From Sulfuricaulis sp040901545 (GTDB taxonomy: Bacteria > Pseudomonadota > Gammaproteobacteria > Acidiferrobacterales > Sulfurifustaceae), in assembly GCF_040901545.1 (NCBI RefSeq), contig NZ_JBBDYL010000054.1, positions 186,001 to 250,000 on the forward strand: a stretch of 64,000 nucleotides of DNA, in the 5' to 3' direction. Positions 17,663 to 25,302 of the stretch are shown here, piece after piece; within the stretch, counting starts at the first letter, position 1, and each line of letters opens with the position of its first letter. The position numbers and the translations under genes were made by a program. The notes under the pieces were generated by a model. It was not told the DNA's origin. It worked only from the letters and a program-made list of their open reading frames with translations, and made no database searches.

Positions 17663-17702
17663 AAACGAAAAGCCCCGTAAGGCTGTGCCGTCATACGGGG
17701 CT
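17663..17702 (-). terminator. Rho-independent terminator of the quinone oxidoreductase gene
   Basis: A perfect 9-bp stem AGCCCCGTA/TACGGGGCT (17694-17702 and 17671-17679) is followed on the minus strand by TTTTCGTTT. It lies about 120 bases downstream of the qor-like stop codon and before the Fic promoter. Confidence 0.75.
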
Positions 17703-17819
17703 GCTTTGTTCGGATAACCCCACCCGGGCCGGAAGGGCGAATCGGGCGGGGGCAAGTGCAAGGTGATTATCGGCCTTTTTGGATGTGTCCGTGAAATTTG
17801 AAATTGGGGTAGAACCCGA

Positions 17820-18800
17820 TCATGAACTGGGCAGCAATACTGTTGAACCCGTTGTCCGTCGGGCCTCGAGCGCCTCGTGTGCCTTGACCGCCTCTTTGAG
17901 CGGAAAGGTTTGATTTATTTCTATTTTGACGACGCCATTTTTTACGACATCGAATAATTGCCGTGACCGGCTGAGAAGGTCTTCCCGCTTCGCGGTATAC
18001 GTCATGAGTGTCGGGCGAGTCAGAAAGAGCGAGCCTTTTTTGCTGAGTATGCCGATGTCAAACGGCGGAACCAGGCCGGAGGACTGGCCAAAACTGACCA
18101 TCATTCCCAGCGGACGCAAGCAATCCAACGAGCGCATGAACGTATCCTTGCCGACCGAATCGTACACCGCCGCCACGCCCGCCCCCTTGGTGATTTCTCG
18201 CACACGCTGAACAAAATCCTCTTTCGTCGTGATGACGGGGTAATCGCACCCGTGATCCCTCGCGAGCTTGGCTTTTTGCTCCGAGCCGACGGTACCGATC
18301 ACGGTGGCACCGAGGTGTTTCGCCCATTGGCAGGCGATGGTTCCCACGCCCCCGGCCGCCGCATGAAACAAAATGGTGTCGCCCCGTTTTACGGGGTAGC
18401 AGCCGGTTAACAGATATTGGACCGTCATTCCTTTCAGCATCATCGCTGCGGCCGTCTGGTCGTCGATCCCATCCGGAATCCGAACCAGCTTGGCCGCCGG
18501 GGCGAGGCGCCGCTCCGCATAGGAACCGATCGCGCCGGCGTAGGCGACGCGATCGCCCACTTTCAGGTCCGATACTCCATCACCAACGGCCTCGATCACG
18601 CCTGCGCCTTCGAGACCGGGCGTAAATGGCAACCGCTCCACCGGGTAAATCCCGGTACGGTGGTACACATCGATAAAATTCAGCCCGATGGCGGTATGCC
18701 GCAATAGCACTTCATCTTTCGCCGGCTTGCCCGGATCGACGTCTTCCCAGCGCAAAACTTCGGGACCACCAACGTGATGTACACGGATTGCTTTTGTCAC
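17820..18800 (-). CDS. NADPH:quinone oxidoreductase (zeta-crystallin-like)
   Basis: This is a 326-residue zinc-free medium-chain reductase of the QorA type, reducing quinones with NADPH. The catalytic-domain opening KAIRVHHVGGPEVLRWEDVD, the region LNFIDVYHRTGIYP and the nucleotide-binding segment FHAAAGGVGTIACQWAKHLGA are diagnostic; zinc ligands of alcohol dehydrogenases are absent. The start is a GTG at 18800, preceded by AAGGAG at good spacing. It is a single-gene unit with its own terminator. A tandem 10-mer lies about 95 bases upstream. Confidence 0.92.
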   Translation of the reverse strand: MTKAIRVHHVGGPEVLRWEDVDPGKPAKDEVLLRHTAIGLNFIDVYHRTGIYPVERLPFTPGLEGAGVIEAVGDGVSDLKVGDRVAYAGAIGSYAERRLAPAAKLVRIPDGIDDQTAAAMMLKGMTVQYLLTGCYPVKRGDTILFHAAAGGVGTIACQWAKHLGATVIGTVGSEQKAKLARDHGCDYPVITTKEDFVQRVREITKGAGVAAVYDSVGKDTFMRSLDCLRPLGMMVSFGQSSGLVPPFDIGILSKKGSLFLTRPTLMTYTAKREDLLSRSRQLFDVVKNGVVKIEINQTFPLKEAVKAHEALEARRTTGSTVLLPSS

Positions 18801-18893
18801 CGTTTTACTCCTTGAATGTTCTGGCCAATGAAGAATTTAAATTTATTTATAATCACATCATGATCATTACTAATGAAACACAGCTTTCGTCAA

Positions 18894-18913
18894 ACATCAA
18901 CATACATCAACAT
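18894..18913. repeat. Tandem 10-mer ACATCAACAT x2 upstream of qor
   Basis: Two exact adjacent copies of ACATCAACAT lie in the AT-rich 253-bp gap between the patatin-like gene and qor. As qor is read leftwards, they are about 95 bases upstream of its start and could be a regulator site, although one helical turn of repeat is also expected by chance in AT-rich DNA. The rest of the gap shows nothing clear. Confidence 0.35.
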
Positions 18914-19053
18914 AAGCGAACATGCATTGATATTACCGTTAAATAAATGATTGGCAGCGACACTGTGAATAAATTAACCGGCTATGCGAATAATGTGCTG
19001 ATTTTACCCGGCCCTTGTTACCAATTTCAGCCAACAGGATGGCGTAACAACAC

Positions 19054-20022
19054 CTATTGATTAGTTCCCGGATCAAGCAGGCATTTTATCTGCATCAGTT
19101 TTTCCTGCGCCGCCGCGCGGCCGGCCGCGATCGCCTCCTTGGCGCGGTAGAATTCAACTGTTCCAACGCGACCCACTTCAGGCACCAGCATGAGATCCTG
19201 TGGGTTCACGCTCCACCTCAAACGCACAATCTCCGCCTGGGTGATATCCAACACCTGATCCAGCACCCGGCGTGCTGTCCACCATTGTTTCTTATCCTGT
19301 GTCTTTTGGTAATTCTCAAGCTGTGTTTCCAACCACTCCTCGAGTCCTCTCGCGCGCGCCATCCAGGGTTGCCGTAGAAGTTGCCGGATGCGAACCGGCA
19401 ATTGTCTGGACCTCGGTTGACGTGGGTGCCTGACATGCCGACGCGCGGCGGAATGCACCGCCACGGCCACCACCGGGCCGCCAAATCGCTCGCGGGCAAC
19501 ATCAAACGGCACGGGATTGAGCACACTGCCATCCACGAGCCACCGGCTCCCAATACAATGCGGTGCAATGAGACCTGGCAGCGAAATGCTAGCACGCACG
19601 GCATCCACCAGCCCACCGCAGTCAAGCACTACCTGTTCTCCGGTTTCAAGATCGGTGGTAATCGCGGCATAGCCTATATGAAGACTTTCAATATGGCGCT
19701 TACCCAGCTTTGTATTCAGAAAATCCATGATCTTTTTGCCGGACACAAGACCTCCCGTCGGCAGATCGGGCATGAAAAGCTGCAGCGTTTGCTTCCAGTC
19801 GAAGGCCGTGGCCAAACTCACCAGTTCGTCGACCTGCATGCCGCTGGCCATGAACGCGCCGATTTCAGCACCGATGCTGGTGCCGACCACGGCGCGTACG
19901 GGAATATCGTTCTCCGCTAACACCTGGATAACGCCGATATGCGCCAAACCGGCCGCCCCGCCGCCGCTCAGCGCCAGCACCAGACCGTTTTTACCATGAG
20001 GGGGGTTATTCTGGGGCTCCAT
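19054..20022 (-). CDS. Patatin-like phospholipase (RssA-type)
   Basis: This patatin-fold serine acyl hydrolase of about 322 residues uses a Ser-Asp dyad. The oxyanion motif SGGGAAGLAHIGV, the nucleophile elbow GTSIGAE and the catalytic DGSVLNPVP are all present, so it should be active on membrane or storage lipids. After about residue 200 there is a basic stretch and a long C-terminal extension (EWLETQLENYQKTQ, DPQ region) that I do not recognise. ATG 20022 gives a short leader before the core; an in-frame start 14 codons upstream exists. No signal peptide is seen. Confidence 0.86.
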   Translation of the reverse strand: MEPQNNPPHGKNGLVLALSGGGAAGLAHIGVIQVLAENDIPVRAVVGTSIGAEIGAFMASGMQVDELVSLATAFDWKQTLQLFMPDLPTGGLVSGKKIMDFLNTKLGKRHIESLHIGYAAITTDLETGEQVVLDCGGLVDAVRASISLPGLIAPHCIGSRWLVDGSVLNPVPFDVARERFGGPVVAVAVHSAARRHVRHPRQPRSRQLPVRIRQLLRQPWMARARGLEEWLETQLENYQKTQDKKQWWTARRVLDQVLDITQAEIVRLRWSVNPQDLMLVPEVGRVGTVEFYRAKEAIAAGRAAAQEKLMQIKCLLDPGTNQ

Positions 20023-20148
20023 ACCTGTGCCAAATATCAATACGCGGAAGGTTGACGTGAACAAATCCGGGGCGCCGTCAGATCATGACGCCCGGATAAT
20101 CCTGCAAGGAAATTTGCCGTACGACTCTGCCCCGGAAATGGGAAACCG

Positions 20149-20529
20149 TCAGGCGACCTGGACCGGGATGGAATGGCGCGTATGGGTGATGTGGTTATGG
20201 TTGTCGACGTACACCAGGCACGGCTTGAAAGCGGCAAGTTCCTTCTCTTCCAGTTCCGCGTAGGCGCATATGATCACGATGTCGCCGGGGCTGGCCTTGA
20301 AGGCGGCCGCGCCGTTGACGGAGATCATCCTCGAACCCGCCTCCGCTTGAATTGCGTACGTGGAAAAACGTTCGCCATTGCCGAGGTTATAGACCTCGAT
20401 CCGCTCGTACTCGCGGATGTCGGCCGCGTCCAGCAGACGGGCGTCGATCGCCACCGAACCCTCATAATCCGGTTCGGAATGCGTGACATGCACCCGGTGC
20501 AGTTTGGACTTCAGCATGATGCGGCGCAT
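20149..20529 (-). CDS. panD: Aspartate 1-decarboxylase (pyruvoyl enzyme)
   Basis: PanD makes beta-alanine from aspartate for pantothenate synthesis. The product is a 126-residue pro-enzyme. The self-cleavage Gly-Ser is visible in YEGSVAID, giving the pyruvoyl cofactor at Ser. FSTYAIQAEAGSRMISVNGAAA is the family core. The start at ATG 20529 (MRRIMLKSKLHRV) has GGAGGG eight bases upstream, which rules out the longer frame from 20574. It is the last gene of the pcnB-folK-dNK-panB-panC-panD run. Confidence 0.96.
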   Translation of the reverse strand: MRRIMLKSKLHRVHVTHSEPDYEGSVAIDARLLDAADIREYERIEVYNLGNGERFSTYAIQAEAGSRMISVNGAAAFKASPGDIVIICAYAELEEKELAAFKPCLVYVDNHNHITHTRHSIPVQVA

Positions 20530-20586
20530 GGTTACCCTCCAATAATACCGCTTATTATCGTGCTTAATCCGCATGGATTCAAATGT

Positions 20587-21441
20587 CTATTTCATGAGTT
20601 CGAATTCGACATTATCAATGAGCCGCGTGCCACCCAGCCACGCCGCCGCGAGGATCACAAGCCGGCGATCATTCAGGTTCGGTTTGCCCAGATCATCCTG
20701 ACGGCGAACACTGACGTAATCGGGCCTGAAACCGCATCCTTTGAGTTCTATCATGGCGTCGGCCCCCGCCTCATCGGTAATCTCGCCGTTCTTGACAATA
20801 CGGTCGCGCAGTGAACACAGCGTCTCATACAATTGCGGAGCCAGCTTGCGCTCGGCAGGAGTTAAATAGTTGTTCCGGGAACTGATGGCGAGACCATCGG
20901 GCTCACGCACGGTGTCCACGCCGATAATCTCAACCGGCAACCCTAGGTCCGCCGTCATCAGGCGAATAATCTGCCATTGCTGATAATCTTTCTTGCCGAA
21001 TACGGCCACATCGGGAGTCACCAGATTGAGCAAGCGGTTCACCACGGTGGCCACGCCGCGGAAGTGCCCGGGCCGGAAAGCGCCGCAAAGATCATCGCTC
21101 AAGTCCGGAACCTCGACAAAAGTTTGCGCCGCCACACCGCGTGGATACACGACGGAATCCGTCGGCATGAACAGCAGATTTACCCCGGCGGAGAGCAAAG
21201 TCACCTTGTCATGCGCCGGAGTACGCGGATAAGAGGAAAAATCCTCGTTCTGCCCGAACTGCAGGGGATTGACGTAGATGCTGGCAATGACCGCCTGAGC
21301 GTGGCGGCGTGCCTCCTGCATCAGGCGAATATGGCCGGCATGCAGATTGCCCATCGTTGGGACAAAGGCGATGCGCTTGCCACTTGATCGCATCCGGGCC
21401 ATGTGTTCCTTCAGCCCGACACCGGAGTCAACCGTGATCAT
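20587..21441 (-). CDS. panC: Pantothenate synthetase
   Basis: PanC joins pantoate and beta-alanine with ATP. The product is 284 residues, the normal length. FVPTMGNLHAGHIRLMQEAR contains the HxGH nucleotide motif, and GKKDYQQWQIIRLMTADL and ISSRNNYL are family hallmarks (KMSKS-equivalent). It overlaps the 3' end of panB by 14 bases, consistent with translational coupling. Confidence 0.97.
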   Translation of the reverse strand: MITVDSGVGLKEHMARMRSSGKRIAFVPTMGNLHAGHIRLMQEARRHAQAVIASIYVNPLQFGQNEDFSSYPRTPAHDKVTLLSAGVNLLFMPTDSVVYPRGVAAQTFVEVPDLSDDLCGAFRPGHFRGVATVVNRLLNLVTPDVAVFGKKDYQQWQIIRLMTADLGLPVEIIGVDTVREPDGLAISSRNNYLTPAERKLAPQLYETLCSLRDRIVKNGEITDEAGADAMIELKGCGFRPDYVSVRRQDDLGKPNLNDRRLVILAAAWLGGTRLIDNVEFELMK

Positions 21442-22243
21442 CTGAATAATAACTATGCTCCGGCCCCGGGAAACTGCCAGATTTGACCGCGGTAATAAAC
21501 GCTTTCACTGCTGCATCGATGTTTGCCGCCCCTTCCATGAAGTTCTTGGAAAATTTGGGACTCGGTTGCGGGTAGATGCCAAGCATGTCCTGCAGCACCA
21601 GCACCTGACCGTCGCAATCCTTGCCCGCCCCGATTCCAATGGTGGGTATCGCCAAATCCCCGGTGATGGTTTTCGCCAATTCGGCCGGGACAGCCTCAAG
21701 AATAAGGAGACTGGCACCGGATTCCTGCATTACTTTGGCGTCGTGACGAATCCGTTTGGCGTCCGCCGCCTCCCGTCCCTGAACGCGGTAACCGCCGAGC
21801 TGATGGACGGATTGTGGAATCAGACCCAGATGCGCGCATACGGGTATTCCACGGTCGACCAGAAAACGCACGGTCTCGGCCATTGGCTCGCCGCCTTCCA
21901 GCTTCACCATCTTTGCGCCTCCTAGACGCATCAGCCGGCCGGCCGAGGCGAGCGCGCGCTGCGGGCTTTCCTGATAACTCATGAACGGCATATCCACATA
22001 GAGAAACGCGCGTTTGACGCCGCGTGCCACGCATTTGCCGTGGTACGCCATCTCAGCCACGGTGACCGGAAGCGTGGAATCGTGCCCCTGTATGACCATC
22101 CCGAGCGAATCGCCCACCAGGATGGTGTCGATACCGGCGCGATCGAGCAGACTTGCAAAGCTGTAATCATAGGCCGTGAGGCAGGTGATTTTTTCCCCCC
22201 GGCGCTTCATTTCCTTCAGCGTGGTAAGCGTAACCGGCTTCAT
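21428..22243 (-). CDS. panB: 3-methyl-2-oxobutanoate hydroxymethyltransferase
   Basis: PanB makes ketopantoate from alpha-ketoisovalerate and methylene-THF, the first committed step to pantothenate. The 271-residue product shows ITCLTAYDYSFASLLDRAGID, VGDSLGMVIQGHDSTLPVTV, KLEGGE and GIGAGKDCDGQVLVLQDMLG, all diagnostic. It overlaps the deoxynucleoside kinase gene by four bases (ATGA) upstream and panC downstream. Confidence 0.97.
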   Translation of the reverse strand: MKPVTLTTLKEMKRRGEKITCLTAYDYSFASLLDRAGIDTILVGDSLGMVIQGHDSTLPVTVAEMAYHGKCVARGVKRAFLYVDMPFMSYQESPQRALASAGRLMRLGGAKMVKLEGGEPMAETVRFLVDRGIPVCAHLGLIPQSVHQLGGYRVQGREAADAKRIRHDAKVMQESGASLLILEAVPAELAKTITGDLAIPTIGIGAGKDCDGQVLVLQDMLGIYPQPSPKFSKNFMEGAANIDAAVKAFITAVKSGSFPGPEHSYYSDDHG

Positions 22244-22890
22244 AGGTTGGCGGCGATGGGGTTTAAAAAGTGGCGGCCACTGCGGTTTTTGCGTATGTGT
22301 GACAGCAGCATTTGAAAGTCGTCGTCGTTTTCCACAATATTGATTTTCTCCGCGTTGACGACGAACAGCGGTGCCGCCGTGTAATGGTGGAAGAACTGGG
22401 TATAGGCATCCACCAGGACCTGCAAATATTCACGTTCGATATAACGCTCGTATTCCACGCCTCGCCGGCGGACGCGTTCATACAGCACGTCAACCGGTGC
22501 TTGGAGATATATCACCAGGTCCGGCACCGGAAGATCCAGGCTCATCTGGGCGTAGACCTGGTCGTATAACCGCAGTTCATCATCATCCAGATTGGCGCGC
22601 GCGAACAGTTTATCCTTGTCCAGCAGAAAATCGGCGACGTAACCGTTGCTGAACATGTCTCCCTGCTTGAGTTGTTCTATCTGACGGGCGCGCTGAAACA
22701 GGAAAAAAAGTTGTGTCGGCAGCGCAGACTGTTTGCGCGATCGGTAGAACCGTTCGAGAAAAGGGTTTTCTTCCGGGTGTTCGAGCAGCGGCATGGCGCC
22801 AAAAGCATCCGCCAGGCGCGCGGCTAGGCTGGTTTTCCCCACGCCGATCGGGCCTTCGACCACGACGTAACCCGGATTTACACCTTTCAT
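22240..22890 (-). CDS. Deoxynucleoside kinase (dAK/dCK/dGK family)
   Basis: This 216-residue P-loop kinase begins YVVVEGPIGVGKTSLA (Walker A) and carries LEHPEENPFLERFY and the family arrangement of deoxyadenosine/deoxycytidine/deoxyguanosine kinases, including the lid region YERVRRRGVEYER. It should salvage deoxynucleosides by 5'-phosphorylation. It is inserted between folK and panB, joined to panB by an ATGA overlap and 24 bases after folK. Exact base specificity cannot be read from sequence. Confidence 0.88.
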   Translation of the reverse strand: MKGVNPGYVVVEGPIGVGKTSLAARLADAFGAMPLLEHPEENPFLERFYRSRKQSALPTQLFFLFQRARQIEQLKQGDMFSNGYVADFLLDKDKLFARANLDDDELRLYDQVYAQMSLDLPVPDLVIYLQAPVDVLYERVRRRGVEYERYIEREYLQVLVDAYTQFFHHYTAAPLFVVNAEKINIVENDDDFQMLLSHIRKNRSGRHFLNPIAANL

Positions 22891-22914
22891 CGCTTCATAG
22901 CCCGATTATTTTCG

Positions 22915-23430
22915 CTATTCCGCTCGTTCATCCAGCTTCTGTACCGGCTGGCCGGAACAATCCTCCAGCAGTTGGCGCACCGTCCCATGCCCCGGAACCA
23001 ACAATGCCGGTTCAAGCTCGAACAAAGGATACAGGACGAATGCGCGTTCGTGTAGCCTGGGATGCGGCACGGTCAATTCCGCCGTTTGGATAGTTTCACC
23101 GCCATACAACAGCAAATCGAGATCCAGCGTTCGCGGCCCGCCGCGCTCGCCTTCGCGAACCCGTCCATGGATTTGCTCGATTTCGAGCAGCGTCCGCATG
23201 AGTACCGCAGGAACCAGCGTTGTGCGCAAACGGCATACCGCGTTGATGAAATCAGGCTGGTCCTGACGCCCTATCGGCGCGGTGCGGTAGAGCGACGAGC
23301 AAGCCTCGACATGACTTTGCGTAATCCGCGCTAACGCGGTGAAACCTGAGCGGACTTGGGAAACCGGATCGGCCAGGTTACTGCCCAGTCCGATGTAGGC
23401 CCGTATGCCGCTACGGAGTGGTCGATTCAT
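22915..23430 (-). CDS. folK: 6-hydroxymethyl-dihydropterin pyrophosphokinase
   Basis: HPPK activates hydroxymethyl-dihydropterin for folate synthesis. The product is 171 residues, with AYIGLGSNLADP, YRTAPIGRQDQPDFINAV and the signature GPRTLDLDLLLYGG holding the two metal-binding Asp residues. It overlaps the 3' end of pcnB by 20 bases, the same gene order as in E. coli. Confidence 0.96.
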   Translation of the reverse strand: MNRPLRSGIRAYIGLGSNLADPVSQVRSGFTALARITQSHVEACSSLYRTAPIGRQDQPDFINAVCRLRTTLVPAVLMRTLLEIEQIHGRVREGERGGPRTLDLDLLLYGGETIQTAELTVPHPRLHERAFVLYPLFELEPALLVPGHGTVRQLLEDCSGQPVQKLDERAE

Positions 23431-24760
23431 CCTTATTTACTGGCGGCGTTCGTGTTCCTCGGCGGCGACGCCGTTTGGATTTACCACCGGCCGGGGTCAC
23501 TGCCGCAATCATGGCGCGGCGCTCATGATCGCCCGCCGTCTGGAATCGGGTCCACCAGTCGGTCAGGGCGCCGTTCGCTTCGCCCGATTCAACACGCAAG
23601 AGCAGAAAGTCATACGCGGCGCGGAAGCGCTTGTTTTCCAACAGACGATACGCCTGCATACCGGCACGCCGTTCGAATCGATCTTGGAAACTCCAGATCT
23701 CGCGCATCGGCACGCTGAAACGCTTGGGAATGGAAATGAATCGTAGTTGCTCGCGCAAGACTTGTTCCGCCGCCCTGGTCCTGGCGTCATAAATGTTCAT
23801 CCCGTTTGCCACAAGCTCACGCGTCTTATGCCGGACCGGCTCCCACAACATCGCGGCATACAAAAAAGCCGGAGTCACCGGTTTATTTTCGTTAATCCGC
23901 GCATCGGTGTTGGCCAGGGCGCGAGGCACGAGCGTTACGGGGAACCCCTCCTCTTCCCGTTCCATGGAGTTTTCTGTTAACGGAAACAGATGGCGGAACA
24001 AACCATAATGACGCAACAACTCGAAAGTCTCGAGCGCATAACCGCCGTGAAACAGCTTCAGCACTTCTTCATACATCCGTGCCGGCGGCACCGAAGTCAG
24101 CAGCGGGGCAAGACATCGGAACGGCGCAGCCGTGTTCTCCTCGATTTTGAATCCCAGCTTGGCGGCAAAGCGGACGGCGCGCAGCATCCGGACCGGATCT
24201 TCGCGATAACGGGATTCAGGATTGCCGATCACGCGCAAAATGCCGCGTTTCAAGTCGACCGCTCCCTCGACATAATCGATGACACTGAAATCGCGAATAT
24301 CGTAATACAGCGCGTTCACAGTGAAGTCCCGCCGGACGGCATCTTCTTCCTGTGTGCCATAAACATTGTGATCCATAATTTCCGCAGGAATATCGTTTTC
24401 CGTAACTTCGTTCTCCGGCGGCTCAATTGGAGAACTTGCTTCTGTAATATCGCGCGGGATCGCGCGATAGGTAGCCACCTCGACGATCTCGCGGCCGAAA
24501 CGGACATGAACCAGACGAAAACGCCGGCCAATGATGCGTGCATTGTGAAATAGTTTTCTGATCTGTTCCGGTCGCGCATCGGTCACGACATCGAAGTCTT
24601 TGGGCTCACGCCCGAGCATCAGGTCGCGCACGCACCCGCCTACCAGCAGACTGGCATAACCGGCATCTTTCAGACGGTGCAGAACCTTGAGTGCGTTTTC
24701 GCTGATCAGCGTGCGCGAAATGAAATGCAGCTCGCGTGGTATGATGGCCGGCGTGTTAAT
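23411..24760 (-). CDS. pcnB: Poly(A) polymerase I, probable AUU start
   Basis: PcnB adds 3' poly(A) tails to RNA and promotes decay. The core has VGGCVRDLMLGREPKDFDVVTDA with the catalytic DFD, and a basic tail rich in Arg at the C-terminus. Homology to E. coli PcnB (the stretch AIIPREL to ISENALKVLHRL) starts well before the first ordinary start codon, a GTG at 24631 that would delete the nucleotide-binding glycine motif. Between that GTG and an in-frame TGA at 24766-24764 there is no ATG, GTG or TTG. An ATT at 24760-24758 lies seven bases after AGGTGA, giving a 449-residue protein of normal size. E. coli pcnB is known to start at AUU, so I place the start here. Confidence 0.9.
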   Translation of the reverse strand: MNTPAIIPRELHFISRTLISENALKVLHRLKDAGYASLLVGGCVRDLMLGREPKDFDVVTDARPEQIRKLFHNARIIGRRFRLVHVRFGREIVEVATYRAIPRDITEASSPIEPPENEVTENDIPAEIMDHNVYGTQEEDAVRRDFTVNALYYDIRDFSVIDYVEGAVDLKRGILRVIGNPESRYREDPVRMLRAVRFAAKLGFKIEENTAAPFRCLAPLLTSVPPARMYEEVLKLFHGGYALETFELLRHYGLFRHLFPLTENSMEREEEGFPVTLVPRALANTDARINENKPVTPAFLYAAMLWEPVRHKTRELVANGMNIYDARTRAAEQVLREQLRFISIPKRFSVPMREIWSFQDRFERRAGMQAYRLLENKRFRAAYDFLLLRVESGEANGALTDWWTRFQTAGDHERRAMIAAVTPAGGKSKRRRRRGTRTPPVNKDESTTP

Positions 24761-24767
24761 CGTTCAT

Positions 24768-24773
24768 TCACCT
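24768..24773 (-). promoter_or_regulatory. Ribosome binding site that supports the AUU start of pcnB
   Basis: On the minus strand AGGTGA is followed by seven bases and then ATT. No other in-frame initiator between here and 24631 has a comparable site, so this sets the start of pcnB. Confidence 0.7.
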
Positions 24774-24837
24774 GTCCGAGCCTAATGGCGGAGGTCTTTG
24801 TTTTGAATGATTTACTGGTGCTTTGTCGGGTCGCACG

Positions 24838-24843
24838 TATAAT
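24838..24843 (+). promoter_or_regulatory. -10 box of the tRNA-Glu promoter
   Basis: A perfect TATAAT lies 34 bases before the mature tRNA 5' end. The -35 region is not clear. This gap also holds the upstream region of divergent pcnB. Confidence 0.5.
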
Positions 24844-24877
24844 ACACCGCTTTCGAGACAACGTGCCGTCAACTTTC

Positions 24878-24953
24878 GCTCCCATCGTCTAGTGGCCCAG
24901 GACGCTGGCCTCTCACGCCGGTAACAGGGGTTCGAATCCCCTTGGGAGCGCCA
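24878..24953 (+). tRNA. tRNA-Glu (anticodon CTC)
   Basis: A 76-base tRNA with CCA encoded. The acceptor GCTCCCA pairs with TGGGAGC. The anticodon stem CTGGC/GCCGG closes the loop CTCTCAC, giving CTC (reads GAG). The T-arm AGGGGTTCGAATCCCCT is standard. Confidence 0.97.
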
Positions 24954-24956
24954 AGA

Positions 24957-24998
24957 CAAACAACGAGGCCCCGCCGTCAGGTGGGGCCTTGTTGTTTG
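24957..24998 (+). terminator. Long hairpin directly after tRNA-Glu
   Basis: CAAACAACGAGGCCCC (24957-24972) pairs with GGGGCCTTGTTGTTTG (24983-24998), 16 pairs including one G-U, around a 10-base loop. The T-rich right arm may allow termination, but no T-run follows. Confidence 0.55.
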
Positions 24999-25245
24999 CG
25001 TCGCGCACGCGACGGGATTTGAACCCGGAGGGTTCGACAAATTTGTCCGGAACAAATTTGGACGGCCGAAGGCCGGCCCGAGCCACGAAGTGGCGAGGGT
25101 GAGCCACAGGGTCGAAGCGGAAAAGAAAAGGTCCGGTGGACCTTTATCCCGCTGAGCGGGCGAGGCCGGATGTCGAGCCCCGGCTTTCGAGCGAAACAGG
25201 ATTGCGTAGCGAAGAAAGTGACGAGCAATCACCTTGGGAGCGCCA
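24999..25245. repeat. Hairpin-array element bounded by a copy of the tRNA-Glu 3' end
   Basis: This gene-free stretch holds a series of short perfect hairpins: CAAATTTGT/ACAAATTTG (25038-25060), CGGCC-GAA-GGCCG (25063-25075), GCCAC-GAA-GTGGC (25082-25094), AAAGGTCC-GGT-GGACCTTT (25127-25145) and CCCGC-TGA-GCGGG (25148-25160). Near its left end GGGATTTGAACCC (25014-25026) looks like a tRNA T-arm on the opposite strand. At its right end CCTTGGGAGCGCCA (25232-25245) exactly repeats the last 14 bases of tRNA-Glu (24940-24953). No integrase or other gene lies between. It may be a mobile palindromic unit or a tRNA-derived structured element. Confidence 0.65.
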
Positions 25246-25250
25246 TTAAT

Positions 25251-25275
25251 AAAAAAAGGGCCCGACGGGCCCTTT
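25251..25275 (-). terminator. Rho-independent terminator of the ankyrin-repeat gene
   Basis: AAAGGGCCC (25255-25263) pairs with GGGCCCTTT (25267-25275) over a 3-base loop and is followed on the minus strand by seven T residues. It lies 27 bases beyond the stop codon. Confidence 0.85.
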
Positions 25276-25302
25276 GCGACGAAGACAGGACACCCGGACC
25301 GG

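Noticed and set aside
17231..17761. Open frame of 176 codons overlapping the start of the Fic gene
   Set aside because: It is a third frame over the AbiEi-like coding region and its terminator. It has no plausible start site or motif.
25014..25026. A second tRNA on the minus strand, suggested by a T-arm-like sequence
   Set aside because: Only the T-arm-like piece is present. No anticodon stem, D-arm or matching acceptor stem could be found.
24940..25245. Integrated prophage or genomic island flanked by attL/attR
   Set aside because: The direct repeat is real, but the interval is under 300 bases and holds no integrase, so a full element is excluded. It is reported as a structured repeat instead.
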